Origin: Acidovorax radicis
Lineage (GTDB): Bacteria > Pseudomonadota > Gammaproteobacteria > Burkholderiales > Burkholderiaceae_C
NCBI RefSeq assembly: GCF_020510705.1
Contig: NZ_CP075184.1
Coordinates: 3,162,001-3,226,000 of the forward strand
Length of the DNA stretch: 64,000 bases
Direction of reading: 5' to 3'
Each line of letters starts with the position of its first letter. The stretch's first letter is position 1. The notes below the pieces were generated by a model. That model made no database searches. It had not been told where the DNA came from and worked only from the letters and a program-made list of their open reading frames with translations. Made by a program: the position numbers and the translations under genes. Shown one piece after another: positions 1-8,283 of this stretch.

Positions 1-809
1 GCTGGCGTAGTAGTAGATGCGGGCGTTGTCGGGCTGCGCCAGATCTTTGGTGCCGTTGGCATCGGTCAGCACGGGCGAGCCCTGCAGTTGCCAGAACTCG
101 GTGCCCGACAGGCCCAGGAAGAACTTGGGGCAGGTGCTGGTGGCGGCGCAGCGCTTCATCACGCCGCCCTGGCGGCCGCTGATGTCGTCCATGTAGTCCT
201 TGTCCAGCCCGCGCGGTGCCGTCTGGCCAAAGGCCGTATGGTCGGTGCGCAGGCCACCACCCCCACCGGGCACGGCAAAGCGGGTGTTGATGTGCGTCTG
301 GCGTGCTGCGACATGGGCAAAAACGCCGTCAAACACCTTGCCACCATCCAGCGCCTGGTTGAAGCCTAGGTGCAAAAAGGTCTTCATCGCGTTGCCCGAC
401 TGCGAGGTGCCCTGCCCCAGCGTGTACTGGATGCGGCCTGCGAGTGGGTTGGGGGTGCCGATCGAGTCCGCTGCCTTGCTGCGGAAGAAGCTCACCGTGT
501 CGCGCAGCGCGGCCAGGCCCACGCCCATCACTTTCGGGTCTTTGGCCACGTAGACCAATTCATACAGGTACGCCGGGTCGAAGCCGTCTTTCAGGCACAC
601 GCTGGTAGGGCTGGGCGTGCCGGGGAAGGCGTTGGCGCCCGTGTCGCAAGTGGCGAACTTCCAGTCGCTGGCGGGCACGGGCACACGCGCATCGGTCTCG
701 TTGGCGCGGCGGGTGGCCTTGGCCATGTTCTTGGGCTTGAGCATGACGAAGTCGGCCTTGTACTCGACCATGCCCTTGGCGTTGGTGGTTGCCAGTGCCA
801 GGTCTTGGA
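1..809 (-). pseudogene. PF20091-type alpha/beta hydrolase fragment, 5' end cut off by IS30 element
   Basis: The minus strand is open from the IS junction at 809 to the window edge and has no start codon; in this frame a TGA lies just inside the IS end. The translation contains the segment GFDPAYLYELVYVAKDPKVM, a nucleophile-elbow-like GQGTSQSGNAMKTFLHLGFN and a Gly-rich VPGGGGGLRTDHTAFGQ stretch. These are the landmarks of the alpha/beta hydrolase domain family PF20091 (Abhydrolase_10); substrates of this family are mostly unknown. About 270 residues are visible and the C-terminus lies outside the window. The N-terminal half is not found on the other side of the IS, so the gene is broken rather than simply interrupted. 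The family call is from memory of its motifs. Confidence 0.75.
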
Positions 810-2038
810 GGCAGATTCAACCGGTCGATGCAACACACTAACCACCGCGTAGGCGCAAGGAGTGTTGCAGATGAAACAGCGACCAAGAATCTACTATTCA
901 GATACCCAGAAGGCGCTGATGTGGGAGCGCTGGAAGCAAGGCTGGACGCTGCATGAGATCGGCAAGCTCTTTGATCGCGCCCACTCGTCGATCCATCGGA
1001 TACTTGCAGAGACGGGCGGATTCCGGCCTGCGCAGCGATCACGTGCAGCAATTGCATTGACGTTGGCAGAGCGCGAGGAGATCTCGCGGGCGATGGTGTC
1101 AGGCGAATCGATTCGCTCCATCGCAACGCGGCTCGGGCGAGCACCGTCGACGATCAGCCGAGAGATCAAGCGCAATGGCGGCTGTGATGGCTACCGTGCA
1201 ACTCAGGCAGATGAAGCGGCTTGGAATCGAGCGCAGCGCCCAAAGCGCTGCAAGCTCAGGCAGAACCGTGCATTGGCCCGGATCGTGGCTCACAAGCTGC
1301 GGATGCTGTGGTCGCCGGAGCAAATTGCAGGTTGGCTCAAGCAAACTTATCCTTGCGACGAGAGCCAGCACGTGTCACACGAGACCATCTACCGCAGTCT
1401 GTTCATTCAAGCGCGTGGCGCCTTGAAGAAGGAGCTGTTGGAGCACCTCAGACGCACTCGTGGAATGCGCCGATCACGGCACTACACACAGAAGACGGCA
1501 ATTCACGGAAAGATCGTTGACGCTGTTTCGATCAGCGAGCGCCCCGCTTGCGTCGAGGACCGGGCAGTGCCTGGTCACTGGGAAGGCGACTTGGTCTTTG
1601 GCAGTGGCAACAGCCAAATTGCGACACTGGTTGAACGTCAAACGCGATACGTGATGCTGGTGAAGCTGAATGGCAAAGACTCGCAGTCGGTCGTCAAGGC
1701 ACTCATCAAGAGCGCCAGCAAGCTACCGCAGGAACTGTACAAGTCACTGACCTGGGACAGAGGCTCGGAGATGCATGCTCACAAGCAATTCACGATGGCT
1801 ACCGACATCCAGGTGTACTTCTGCGACCCGCGAAGCCCATGGCAGCGGGGAAGCAACGAGAACACGAACGGCTTACTCAGGCAGTACATGCCCAAGGGCA
1901 TGAATCTCTCGGGTCTCTCACAGCTTCAGCTCAACGCCATTGCGAGACAATTGAATGAGAGGCCGCGCAAGACGCTGGGCTTCCACACACCCGCTGAGAT
2001 GTTCAGCGAATGTGTTGCATCGACCGGTTGAATCTGCC
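810..2038 (+). mobile_element. IS30-family insertion sequence (about 1.23 kb)
   Basis: Perfect 28-bp terminal inverted repeats (810-837 and 2011-2038, beginning GGCAGATTCAACCGG) enclose one transposase gene that fills the element. I see no short target duplication at the two junctions. The left flank is a hydrolase gene and the right flank is an unrelated transposase remnant, so the element probably marks a deletion or rearrangement end point. It looks intact and may still be mobile. Confidence 0.9.
871..2031 (+). CDS. IS30-family transposase
   Basis: This 386-residue DDE transposase moves the surrounding IS. The N-terminus carries HTH segments (WTLHEIGKLFDRAHSSIHRI, then an IRSIATRLGRAPSTISREIK helix-turn-helix typical of IS30). 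The catalytic triad appears as HWEGDLV (first Asp), WDRGSEM (second Asp) and NENTNGLLRQYMPKG (Glu). A strong AAGGAG at 857-862 sits 8 nt before ATG 871, which is why this start is preferred to the GTG at 862. The stop falls inside the right inverted repeat. No frameshift or missing catalytic residue is seen. Confidence 0.92.
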   Translation: MKQRPRIYYSDTQKALMWERWKQGWTLHEIGKLFDRAHSSIHRILAETGGFRPAQRSRAAIALTLAEREEISRAMVSGESIRSIATRLGRAPSTISREIKRNGGCDGYRATQADEAAWNRAQRPKRCKLRQNRALARIVAHKLRMLWSPEQIAGWLKQTYPCDESQHVSHETIYRSLFIQARGALKKELLEHLRRTRGMRRSRHYTQKTAIHGKIVDAVSISERPACVEDRAVPGHWEGDLVFGSGNSQIATLVERQTRYVMLVKLNGKDSQSVVKALIKSASKLPQELYKSLTWDRGSEMHAHKQFTMATDIQVYFCDPRSPWQRGSNENTNGLLRQYMPKGMNLSGLSQLQLNAIARQLNERPRKTLGFHTPAEMFSECVASTG

Positions 2039-2070
2039 GCCCATAGTGACCGGTGAGCGTTCCTGCGTAA

Positions 2071-2235
2071 TGATCGTTTACACCGAGCCAGGCTGTCCAG
2101 CTTGGGGACGTGAAGGTGCGCTACTGAGGACTCCTGAAGAACACGGCGCAGATCGTCACGCTGTTTGCGCTGGGCAATCTGTGGATGGCAAGGCACAAGT
2201 TGCTGGCTTACACGGGACAGCCTGCGAAAAATAGA
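2071..2235 (+). pseudogene. IS5-type transposase C-terminal remnant
   Basis: One frame reads VQLGDVKVRY, a stop codon (TGA), then GLLKNTAQIVTLFALGNLWM. This matches the conserved C-terminal end of IS5-group DDE transposases (pattern KVRYRGLxKNTAQ..TLFALxNLW). Only this tail remains, with an in-frame stop and no upstream catalytic domain. It lies directly next to the right end of the IS30 element. The rest of 2039-2277 holds nothing else I recognise. Confidence 0.6.
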
Positions 2236-2277
2236 ATAGCGACTGCGATGATCCAACGCTGGAACATCCGCCACTTT

Positions 2278-4515
2278 TTAGAGCGTGGCACGTCGCTCCA
2301 TATGGCGCTGAACCCAGTCGACCAGTGCGATCGCTTCCATAGGCATTGCGATGTGGTACCCCTGGCCTTCCTGGCAGCCCATTCCCACCAGTGCGTCCCA
2401 GACAGTGGCATCCTCAATTCCTTCCGCCAGTACGCTGAGGCCCAGCTTTCGACCCAACTGAGCCACCATCTCGGCGATTCGGGCGCCGCGCGGCTCACGC
2501 AACTGGCGAACAAAGGAACGATCAATCTTGATGCGATCCAGAGGCAGCCGCTCAAGATAGCTCAGCGACGAGTATCCGGTCCCGAAGTCATCGATTGCAA
2601 TGGATATGCCCTGGGCACGCAGCGCTGAGAGGGTTTGCTCCAAGAATTGCGTTGGAAGCGCAGCGACTGATTCTGTGATCTCCAGCTCCAGGTGCAGTCC
2701 CTGCAATCCGCTGGTCGCGAGCGCTGCACGGACAACGTCAAAGAACCCAGGATCTTGCAACTGCACCGTGGAAACATTCACGGCCATTCTCTGGGGCGCA
2801 GTACCTGCATTCAGAAGCTCGCGCATCGTTGCGCAGGCTGTGTTGAGCACCCACTCGCCCAATCCCACGATGAGGCCGGAATGTTCGGCAACGGGGATGA
2901 ACTGATCTGGAGGGACAAATTCCCCGTCTCCCCTGCGCCATCGCAGCAGAGCTTCGAGCCCGACCAGAGCATGGCTGCTGAGGTTCAGCTGAGGCTGATA
3001 GACGAGGAACAGCTGCTTGTTTTCAATGGCTTCTCTCAGCTCGGATCGCAGCAATGCGCGAGCTCGTGCCTCCGTCCCCATCAGATCCGCATACTGGAGT
3101 TCATGGCCTCGGTGGTCTCGCTTGGCACGCTTGAGGGCAATGGTGGCATCCTTGACCAAGTCAGCCCCCGCTCGTGGCTCCTTTGGCAAAAGCACATACC
3201 CACAGGTGAGCGAGACTTTGTGCGGAACGCCATCAATGTTCAGCGGGTGCCGGATGCACTCCAGCAGCTGTCTAGGCTGCACTTGTCGTACTGATCCGAG
3301 GACGCCGAAGGTATCTGCTCCGAGACGGGCCAGGAGCACACCAGGGGGCAAAGACGCTTCAAGGCAGCGGGCGACCTTTTCCAGAAGGCGGTCACCGAAA
3401 CGGTGACCCATTACGTCGTTCGTAGCGCTGAAGTCGTCGATGTCGACCAACGCCATAAGGAGGCCGTTCGTTCCGTGCCGTGCGCACTCGTTGACCTCGT
3501 GGACAAAGTGGGCGCGATTGGGAAGATTGACCAATGGGTCGTGGTACGCGCTCTCATGCAGACGATGAAGGAGACCCCGGTTGTGCAGGAGGGTTCCGAA
3601 ATTGGTGCGCAGCACATCCAGTACCTGCTGGTCAAGTCCATAGTGGTCCCTGGGCACATGGATGAACACGACGAGGTCTTGCTCATCCTTGTGACCGATG
3701 TGCAGTGCCAGCCCCCCGTCCTGACCGTAGACGTTGCCTTTGCTTTCCACCGACTTGAGAAGCAGGTCCAGTTCCGGTCCTGGCGTGACCAGATAGAGCG
3801 GCAGTTCAATAAACTCGGAAAATTTCCCGGAAGCAGCCATTACGTAGTAGTCACGATGGCTTTCCCCGCGCTGTGCACAGACCAGGCCTTCTCGTTCTAC
3901 CTTCAGCAGTGCACAGATTTGGGTCAGCACAGCCGAAGCGAACTCGTAGTCGCCCTTCGTTTCGAGAAGAGATGCGCTTGATCGGACGATGAGTTCGAGG
4001 CTTGATCGGCTGGCATCTACAGCGCAGAGCTGTTTGTAGGACCGAATTGCTGTCACGACCATCGCCAAAAGACGGTCTCTCGTGAGTTCCGCCTTGGTCC
4101 GGTAGTCGTTGATGTCGTACCTGAGCAGTGTTTCCAAATCAGGGACTTGCCCCGGTTGGCCCGTTCGAAGGACGATGCGGGTGTTTCTCAGACCTGCGGA
4201 ATGGCGGATGAAGTCGACCAGGTCGAGTTCCGATCCGGCCTGCTCCGTCCCCACGTCGAGTATGACCATGGCGAGATCACGTGTACGCAGCAGCTGCGAT
4301 CTTGCTTCGTCATCCGAGAACGCATGCGTAAATGCCAAGGGTCGTCCAAACAGCGTTTGGCCCTCCAGCGCACTGAGAGTTGCAGTGTGAACATCGGGAT
4401 CGCCGTCCACGACGAGGATTCGCCAACTGGTCCTGCTGTCACGCTCGTCTTGTCGTGCTGTGTCCGCAGTGACCAACCCTGCATCTGTCCAGCGCCCCTC
4501 AGTCTCAGACAACAT
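2278..4515 (-). CDS. Response-regulator-like DUF3369 / degenerate GGDEF / EAL protein
   Basis: This is a predicted cytosolic c-di-GMP-related protein of about 745 residues. Domains in order: a receiver-like domain (ILVVDGDPD, phospho-acceptor context VILDV, RTG and YRTK), a DUF3369 region, a GGDEF domain whose signature is degenerate (GADTF, so probably no cyclase activity), and an EAL domain with GLEALLRW, IDDFGTGYSSLSYL and AEGIED intact, so phosphodiesterase activity is likely. The ATG at 4515 overlaps the end of the diguanylate cyclase gene by 11 bp, implying translational coupling. A longer reading from 4668 would overlap that gene by over 160 bp and adds no recognisable domain. It is the last gene of the sia-like operon and could oppose the cyclase; this role is inferred. 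Confidence 0.85.
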   Translation of the reverse strand: MLSETEGRWTDAGLVTADTARQDERDSRTSWRILVVDGDPDVHTATLSALEGQTLFGRPLAFTHAFSDDEARSQLLRTRDLAMVILDVGTEQAGSELDLVDFIRHSAGLRNTRIVLRTGQPGQVPDLETLLRYDINDYRTKAELTRDRLLAMVVTAIRSYKQLCAVDASRSSLELIVRSSASLLETKGDYEFASAVLTQICALLKVEREGLVCAQRGESHRDYYVMAASGKFSEFIELPLYLVTPGPELDLLLKSVESKGNVYGQDGGLALHIGHKDEQDLVVFIHVPRDHYGLDQQVLDVLRTNFGTLLHNRGLLHRLHESAYHDPLVNLPNRAHFVHEVNECARHGTNGLLMALVDIDDFSATNDVMGHRFGDRLLEKVARCLEASLPPGVLLARLGADTFGVLGSVRQVQPRQLLECIRHPLNIDGVPHKVSLTCGYVLLPKEPRAGADLVKDATIALKRAKRDHRGHELQYADLMGTEARARALLRSELREAIENKQLFLVYQPQLNLSSHALVGLEALLRWRRGDGEFVPPDQFIPVAEHSGLIVGLGEWVLNTACATMRELLNAGTAPQRMAVNVSTVQLQDPGFFDVVRAALATSGLQGLHLELEITESVAALPTQFLEQTLSALRAQGISIAIDDFGTGYSSLSYLERLPLDRIKIDRSFVRQLREPRGARIAEMVAQLGRKLGLSVLAEGIEDATVWDALVGMGCQEGQGYHIAMPMEAIALVDWVQRHMERRATL

Positions 4516-5266
4516 GCTCGGCGGACGGCAAGGCGTTGGTCGCGAGATGGACCTGATTTCGGCCCCCTCGCTTGGCGACATAGAGCGCTTCATCGGCAAG
4601 ACCGTACGCGCTGTCGAAGTCACTGCCGGCAGGCCCCCAACACACACCAAAGCTGGCAGTGACGCCACTTCCGTCAGGTAGATTGAACGCGTAGGCCTCG
4701 ATAGCGTGGCGCAACTCTTGCGCTACGCGCTCGGACGCCGATCCACCGTGTTGCGGAAGCACGACCGTGAACTCCTCGCCTCCAACGCGCCCGATGTGCG
4801 CAGTCGCGGGAACGACAGCCTGAAGGCAAGCCACCACGCCCTGGATGACCCGATCACCCATCGGATGCCCGAAGCTGTCATTGACTCGCTTGAAATGATC
4901 GATGTCTAGAACAATCAACGCGAGATCTTCGCGGCCAAAGTGTCGATTGACCAACTCAATCACAGCCGCTCGATTGAGGACGCCGGTGAGTGGGTCGTGA
5001 TTGGCGCGGTGTTCCAGTTCGGCAGCCAGGTCTTGAAGCCGCGTGTTCATCTGGTTCATTTCCAACTCGGCCCGGTCGCTGCGACGCACAAGCCTACGCG
5101 TTTCCCGAAGGAGTCGTTCGTAGGCAAGAATTAAGTCACCGAGCGCTTGCCCACACGCATCTTGCGGGGAGCGTGCGCAGGCCGCCTGTGCAGCTCTAGC
5201 CGCCAATAGTGTTCGATTCTCTGCGTCGAAAATGTCGGGAGCGGGTCCGGCAGGAGCGCCTACCAT
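4505..5266 (-). CDS. siaD: Diguanylate cyclase, SiaD-like
   Basis: This 253-residue protein has a helical N-terminal part with a likely coiled coil (around residues 65-85) followed by a C-terminal GGDEF domain: NHDPLTGVLNRAAV, LDIDHFKRVNDSFGH and the active-site loop RVGGEEF. It should make c-di-GMP from two GTP. No RxxD inhibitory site is seen at the usual place before the GGEEF. The start codon follows the siaC stop with no gap. The gene order phosphatase-kinase-DUF1987-cyclase is that of the Pseudomonas aeruginosa siaABCD operon, in which SiaC binds and activates SiaD, so the same partner is expected here. The assignment rests on domain plus context. Confidence 0.88.
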   Translation of the reverse strand: MVGAPAGPAPDIFDAENRTLLAARAAQAACARSPQDACGQALGDLILAYERLLRETRRLVRRSDRAELEMNQMNTRLQDLAAELEHRANHDPLTGVLNRAAVIELVNRHFGREDLALIVLDIDHFKRVNDSFGHPMGDRVIQGVVACLQAVVPATAHIGRVGGEEFTVVLPQHGGSASERVAQELRHAIEAYAFNLPDGSGVTASFGVCWGPAGSDFDSAYGLADEALYVAKRGGRNQVHLATNALPSAEHVV

Positions 5267-5656
5267 TCAAACGGCTCCAACCGAACGGTTGATGAACTCG
5301 ATGGCCGGGAAATCTTCACTCAGTTCCTGACCGAACTCGAGAATGGTGTCATCTTCTTCGTCGTGATACCAATTGAGCACGACGCGGTTCCCGGCTGCGG
5401 CGGCGTTGTCCAGCGCTTCAATGAGGTTAAACAGCATTTTGGTGCTGGAGCTATTGAAGTAAGCCAATGCGATGTTCACTTCCAATGTGATTGCGCTTTG
5501 CATCGCCAGAAACTCTCTGAGTTGCGCGACGATATCCCCATAGAAGGCTGCTGCGTTCTCGGGATATGACTCGCCCCTCAGACTGAGGATGTGCGTGTCA
5601 AACTTGAAGTCCACCTCGGGCGAACTGGGCGTCGGTGCGATATAGAGGTTGTCCAT
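5267..5656 (-). CDS. siaC: SiaC-like DUF1987 signalling switch protein
   Basis: This small 129-residue protein matches the DUF1987 family, which has an anti-sigma-antagonist-like fold. The conserved segment NIALAYFNSSSTKMLFNLIE holds the Ser/Thr cluster in which the regulatory phosphorylation site of SiaC falls (S69-T72 here). In the known system unphosphorylated SiaC binds the cyclase SiaD and activates it, while phosphorylation by SiaB releases it. The gene lies between siaB and siaD, and its stop abuts the siaD start. The acidic C-terminal part (YHDEEDDTILEFGQELSEDF) is also typical of the family. Confidence 0.85.
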   Translation of the reverse strand: MDNLYIAPTPSSPEVDFKFDTHILSLRGESYPENAAAFYGDIVAQLREFLAMQSAITLEVNIALAYFNSSSTKMLFNLIEALDNAAAAGNRVVLNWYHDEEDDTILEFGQELSEDFPAIEFINRSVGAV

Positions 5657-5687
5657 CAGTAGTCTCGATGCGTCGATCTCTCAATGC

Positions 5688-6260
5688 TTAGATTGCCGCC
5701 TTCAGATAGAAGACGGGGGAATCGCCAGACTCATCGTTGGCGTCGAAATCAAACTCAAGTGGCTCCCGAGCGTCCCGCGCCACTGTCAGGAACCCCAATC
5801 CCGCGCCCTTGCTCCCATCCGGCGTGTCCTCACGCAGCGTCTGGCGGTAGGCCAGCTTGATCTCTTCGAGTGTCATGCTGCGCAGCGCAGTCAGCTTGAC
5901 GCGAAGCCCCTCGGCCATCAGAGGTTCGATGGGATTCGCACAGAGCAGGGAAAAGCTACCGTCGAATTCGCGGCGGATGCAAACCGAGCCGTGGCGCAGT
6001 TCGCCATCGGTTTGGCTGGCTGGGGTGAGCGAGTCCGCTGAGTAATGAATGATGTTTTGCGCCATCTCGACAAACGACGAGAAAAGCTTGCGTCGGGTTG
6101 GTGCGGCGACCCCGGCGACTTCCAGTTGCAGCTTCACCGCGTCGGCCATGGCAGCCACGATGTGCTGTGAGAAATACCCGACGTAATAAAAGATAATCTG
6201 GTGCTCACGCGCCAGGTTGAAGAACGAGCCGTACTTGTCGGCAATTTTGCAGGACGTCAT
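5688..6260 (-). CDS. siaB: SiaB-like kinase (DUF6272, HATPase-like fold)
   Basis: This 190-residue protein has an N-box-like motif (FVEMAQNIIHYS) and a late glycine motif (GAGLGFLTVAR), as in GHKL-type ATPase folds of the SiaB/DUF6272 group. In the characterised system this protein phosphorylates SiaC and so switches off cyclase activation. It starts 6 nt after the stop of the phosphatase gene and is followed 31 nt later by siaC, consistent with one transcript. Functional transfer is by family and synteny. Confidence 0.82.
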   Translation of the reverse strand: MTSCKIADKYGSFFNLAREHQIIFYYVGYFSQHIVAAMADAVKLQLEVAGVAAPTRRKLFSSFVEMAQNIIHYSADSLTPASQTDGELRHGSVCIRREFDGSFSLLCANPIEPLMAEGLRVKLTALRSMTLEEIKLAYRQTLREDTPDGSKGAGLGFLTVARDAREPLEFDFDANDESGDSPVFYLKAAI

Positions 6261-6266
6261 ATCTGT

Positions 6267-7499
6267 CTATGTGCGAAAGCAGAAGAAGGTCAGGTCATCG
6301 CGCCGGTGGTGCTCGCCCTGCCAAAGGCGCAGCGATTCCAGCAACGCCGCGTTGACCTCCGAAGGTGTCTTGTCTTTATGCTCAAGCAATAGCTCCCGAA
6401 CGCGGCGCTTGCCGAAAGCAATGCCGCGAGGCCCGCCGATCTGGTCAACCAGCCCATCGGTGCTGACGAAGACCACGCTCCCCGAGGGAAGAGTTGCTTC
6501 CTGGTTCTGCCACGCGTAGTCGAAGTCGCTGTCCACGTAGCCCACTCCCTTGCGCTGTGCATCGAGCACTTCCACAGCATCGGCTTCAGGGCGGAGCACG
6601 AACATTGAAAGCCGAGCGCCCGCGAAGATCAGCCGACCGTTGGCAGGTTCGAACCAGAAGCAGGCGGCATCCATGCCGTCATCAGAACCGGGCGTCCCAT
6701 CCTGGCCATTCATCTGGCCCAGCATCTGCTTGATGCTGCGATTGACATGACCCAGCAATCTCGCGGGATCCCGAGGTCCGTTTTGCTCAATGGCCTGGTT
6801 CAGGCTGGCGGACGCAATCAAGGTCATGAATGCGCCCGGAACCCCATGCCCAGTGCAATCGGCCACCGTGGCGAACCAACCGTCCGAGTCCGTGCTGAAC
6901 TGGTAAAAGTCGCCTCCGACGATGTCCCGCGGCTGCCAAACCAGGTCGGCCTCTGGACAGGCCCGTGCCAGGGCATCCAGCGAGCTACGGAGGGTGGACC
7001 GCTGAATCACACTCGCATACTCAATGCTGTGCATGATCTGGCGGTTGCGAGAGGCCTGCATGTCTGCCACCACCCGCATGAGCTGCAATCCGTTGCCGAT
7101 GCCTGCGAACGCGCCGTCGCGCGTGATGATGAAGCCGTCGGACAGCGCTTTTTCTCCGAACTCCACCGTTTTGAACGTCAGCGCGTCGATGTCCAGGGCC
7201 TCGTCGACGATCAACGGCTCCTTGTCCATGAAGGCGATACAGCTCTTTCGACCGTACAGCTCTTGACGGAACTGCTTGCTCATCTGCGACAAGAAGATGC
7301 TCCGATTAATGAGACCGATCGGCTGATTGCCCTCCACCACGGGAAGGCTCACGAGATCGCGGTGGCGGTTGAATACCTCCATCACTTTGTCGTTCGTCTG
7401 ATCAGTGGTCATACACGGCACTTCGATGCACAGATCGGCCGCGCTGGGCTGACGGAATCGGGGCCGGAAATCGCTTAGGTATTCAGTGGTTTCGGGCAT
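6267..7499 (-). CDS. siaA: SiaA-like PP2C (SpoIIE-type) phosphatase with N-terminal CBS region
   Basis: This protein of about 410 residues is the first gene of the operon. The C-terminal half is a PPM/SpoIIE phosphatase: DIVGGDFYQF, ADCTGHGVPGAFMTLIASA, STDGLVDQIGG and the final RRDDLTFF supply the metal-binding acidic residues. It should dephosphorylate SiaC. Unlike the membrane-bound SiaA of Pseudomonas, residues about 20-150 resemble a CBS-domain pair (SLPVVEGNQPIGLINRS and a second copy near DGFIITRDGAFAGIGNG), and no membrane segment is seen. The sensor is therefore probably cytosolic, perhaps nucleotide-binding (inferred). ATG 7499 is preferred; an in-frame TTG at 7511 is an alternative. 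Confidence 0.87.
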   Translation of the reverse strand: MPETTEYLSDFRPRFRQPSAADLCIEVPCMTTDQTNDKVMEVFNRHRDLVSLPVVEGNQPIGLINRSIFLSQMSKQFRQELYGRKSCIAFMDKEPLIVDEALDIDALTFKTVEFGEKALSDGFIITRDGAFAGIGNGLQLMRVVADMQASRNRQIMHSIEYASVIQRSTLRSSLDALARACPEADLVWQPRDIVGGDFYQFSTDSDGWFATVADCTGHGVPGAFMTLIASASLNQAIEQNGPRDPARLLGHVNRSIKQMLGQMNGQDGTPGSDDGMDAACFWFEPANGRLIFAGARLSMFVLRPEADAVEVLDAQRKGVGYVDSDFDYAWQNQEATLPSGSVVFVSTDGLVDQIGGPRGIAFGKRRVRELLLEHKDKTPSEVNAALLESLRLWQGEHHRRDDLTFFCFRT

Positions 7500-7669
7500 G
7501 AAGCGTGGCAAAAGGGGAGTGGAGGTCGCTGTGTCAAAATGTTACGGCTGCCAGGTTGCAGTTTCGTGACACGCTCAGCGTTGGGCGAGCGATCTGATAT
7601 GAATTCCGCCAGAACGGTCGCAGGCTAGTCACGCACGCTCGCCCCCAGGCATGATTGCCTAAAAATTAG

Positions 7670-7691
7670 CCGTAAATTAAGCAAATTACGG
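7670..7691. promoter_or_regulatory. 22-bp AT-rich inverted repeat, candidate operator upstream of the sia operon
   Basis: The arms CCGTAAATT and AAATTACGG are inverted copies with one mismatched position, in an AT-rich patch (7661-7691) within GC-rich surroundings, about 170 bp upstream of siaA. It could be a regulator site, a promoter region, or part of the end of the nearby transposase remnant. No known box is recognised. Confidence 0.3.
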
Positions 7692-7726
7692 CCTTGAGCC
7701 GACCGTGACTCGGCGCAGGCAAGAGA

Positions 7727-7816
7727 GATGGTCAAGGCTCAGCCCAATCGTGGGACGTGACGGATGAATTCTGGGCCCGGGTGGAGCCCCTCGCGCCACA
7801 GCGCAACCAACGGTAA
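7727..7816 (+). pseudogene. Transposase N-terminal remnant (IS5 superfamily type)
   Basis: One frame reads SWDVTDEFWARVEPLAPQRN and then stops at 7814-7816. The pattern WxVTDEFWxRVEPLxP is the usual N-terminus of a large group of IS5-superfamily transposases. Nothing of the catalytic domain remains. It probably belongs to a different subgroup from the C-terminal remnant at 2071-2235, but both lie on the same strand and bracket the sia operon. Confidence 0.5.
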
Positions 7817-7953
7817 CGTTCCTCAAAAACAGCCGGTATCGCCTTTGTCTGACAGACGGCCTGACAGCCGTTTGCTGAAATGCCTCCACCAGCCATTGAG
7901 GCTGTTGGGGGCCATTGAGGTTCCCGTTCCTTTTTGATTTGGAAGGACTTGCA

Positions 7954-8130
7954 ATGAAACGCCATGTCTTCACTCCCGGCGCGCGCCCTTTGGCTGCGTT
8001 CATTGGAACCGTGGTTCTGGCCGTATTGGCTGCAGTGCTGGTGCTGATGCCCGATACGGCGGTGCAGTCGGTGGATTCGATGTCACACCTGCCGACAGGG
8101 TGGGACGAGTTATTGACCACTCGTTTTTGA
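7954..8130 (+). CDS. Small single-pass membrane protein, function unknown
   Basis: This 58-residue ORF has a GGAAGGA ribosome-binding site (7941-7947) 6 nt before ATG 7954, which supports it despite its size. It has a basic N-terminus followed by one hydrophobic segment (about residues 13-32, rich in Ala, Val and Leu) and a short C-terminal tail ending TGWDELLTTRF. I do not recognise a family. It is followed at 8284 by a small predicted lipoprotein on the same strand, so the two may be co-transcribed. Confidence 0.5.
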   Translation: MKRHVFTPGARPLAAFIGTVVLAVLAAVLVLMPDTAVQSVDSMSHLPTGWDELLTTRF

Positions 8131-8283
8131 GCCACGGAGGCCCACGACGATTGGCGTGAGCAGCCACACCGACTGCGTGAGGCGGGGCCTCAACGCGAAA
8201 CGATGGCAAAAAGCATAGCATCAGAGTACCATTCGGCGCTGCATACCCCAGTCCTGGGTAGCATTCAAGAATGGAGGATGATC

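Larger units (their letters stand above)
7512..7953. other. Intergenic region upstream of the sia operon
   Basis: This 442-bp stretch must hold the sia operon promoter (minus strand) and the 5' region of the small membrane ORF at 7954. It also carries an AT-rich 22-bp inverted repeat (7670-7691) and a short transposase remnant (7727-7816), both listed separately. No other gene is supported; long frames crossing it have no recognisable features. Confidence 0.6.

Noticed and set aside
4516..4668. Longer N-terminus for the EAL protein, beginning at 4668
   Set aside because: It would overlap the diguanylate cyclase gene by 164 bp and the added residues look like antisense-type sequence with no domain; ATG 4515 gives a short coupled overlap.
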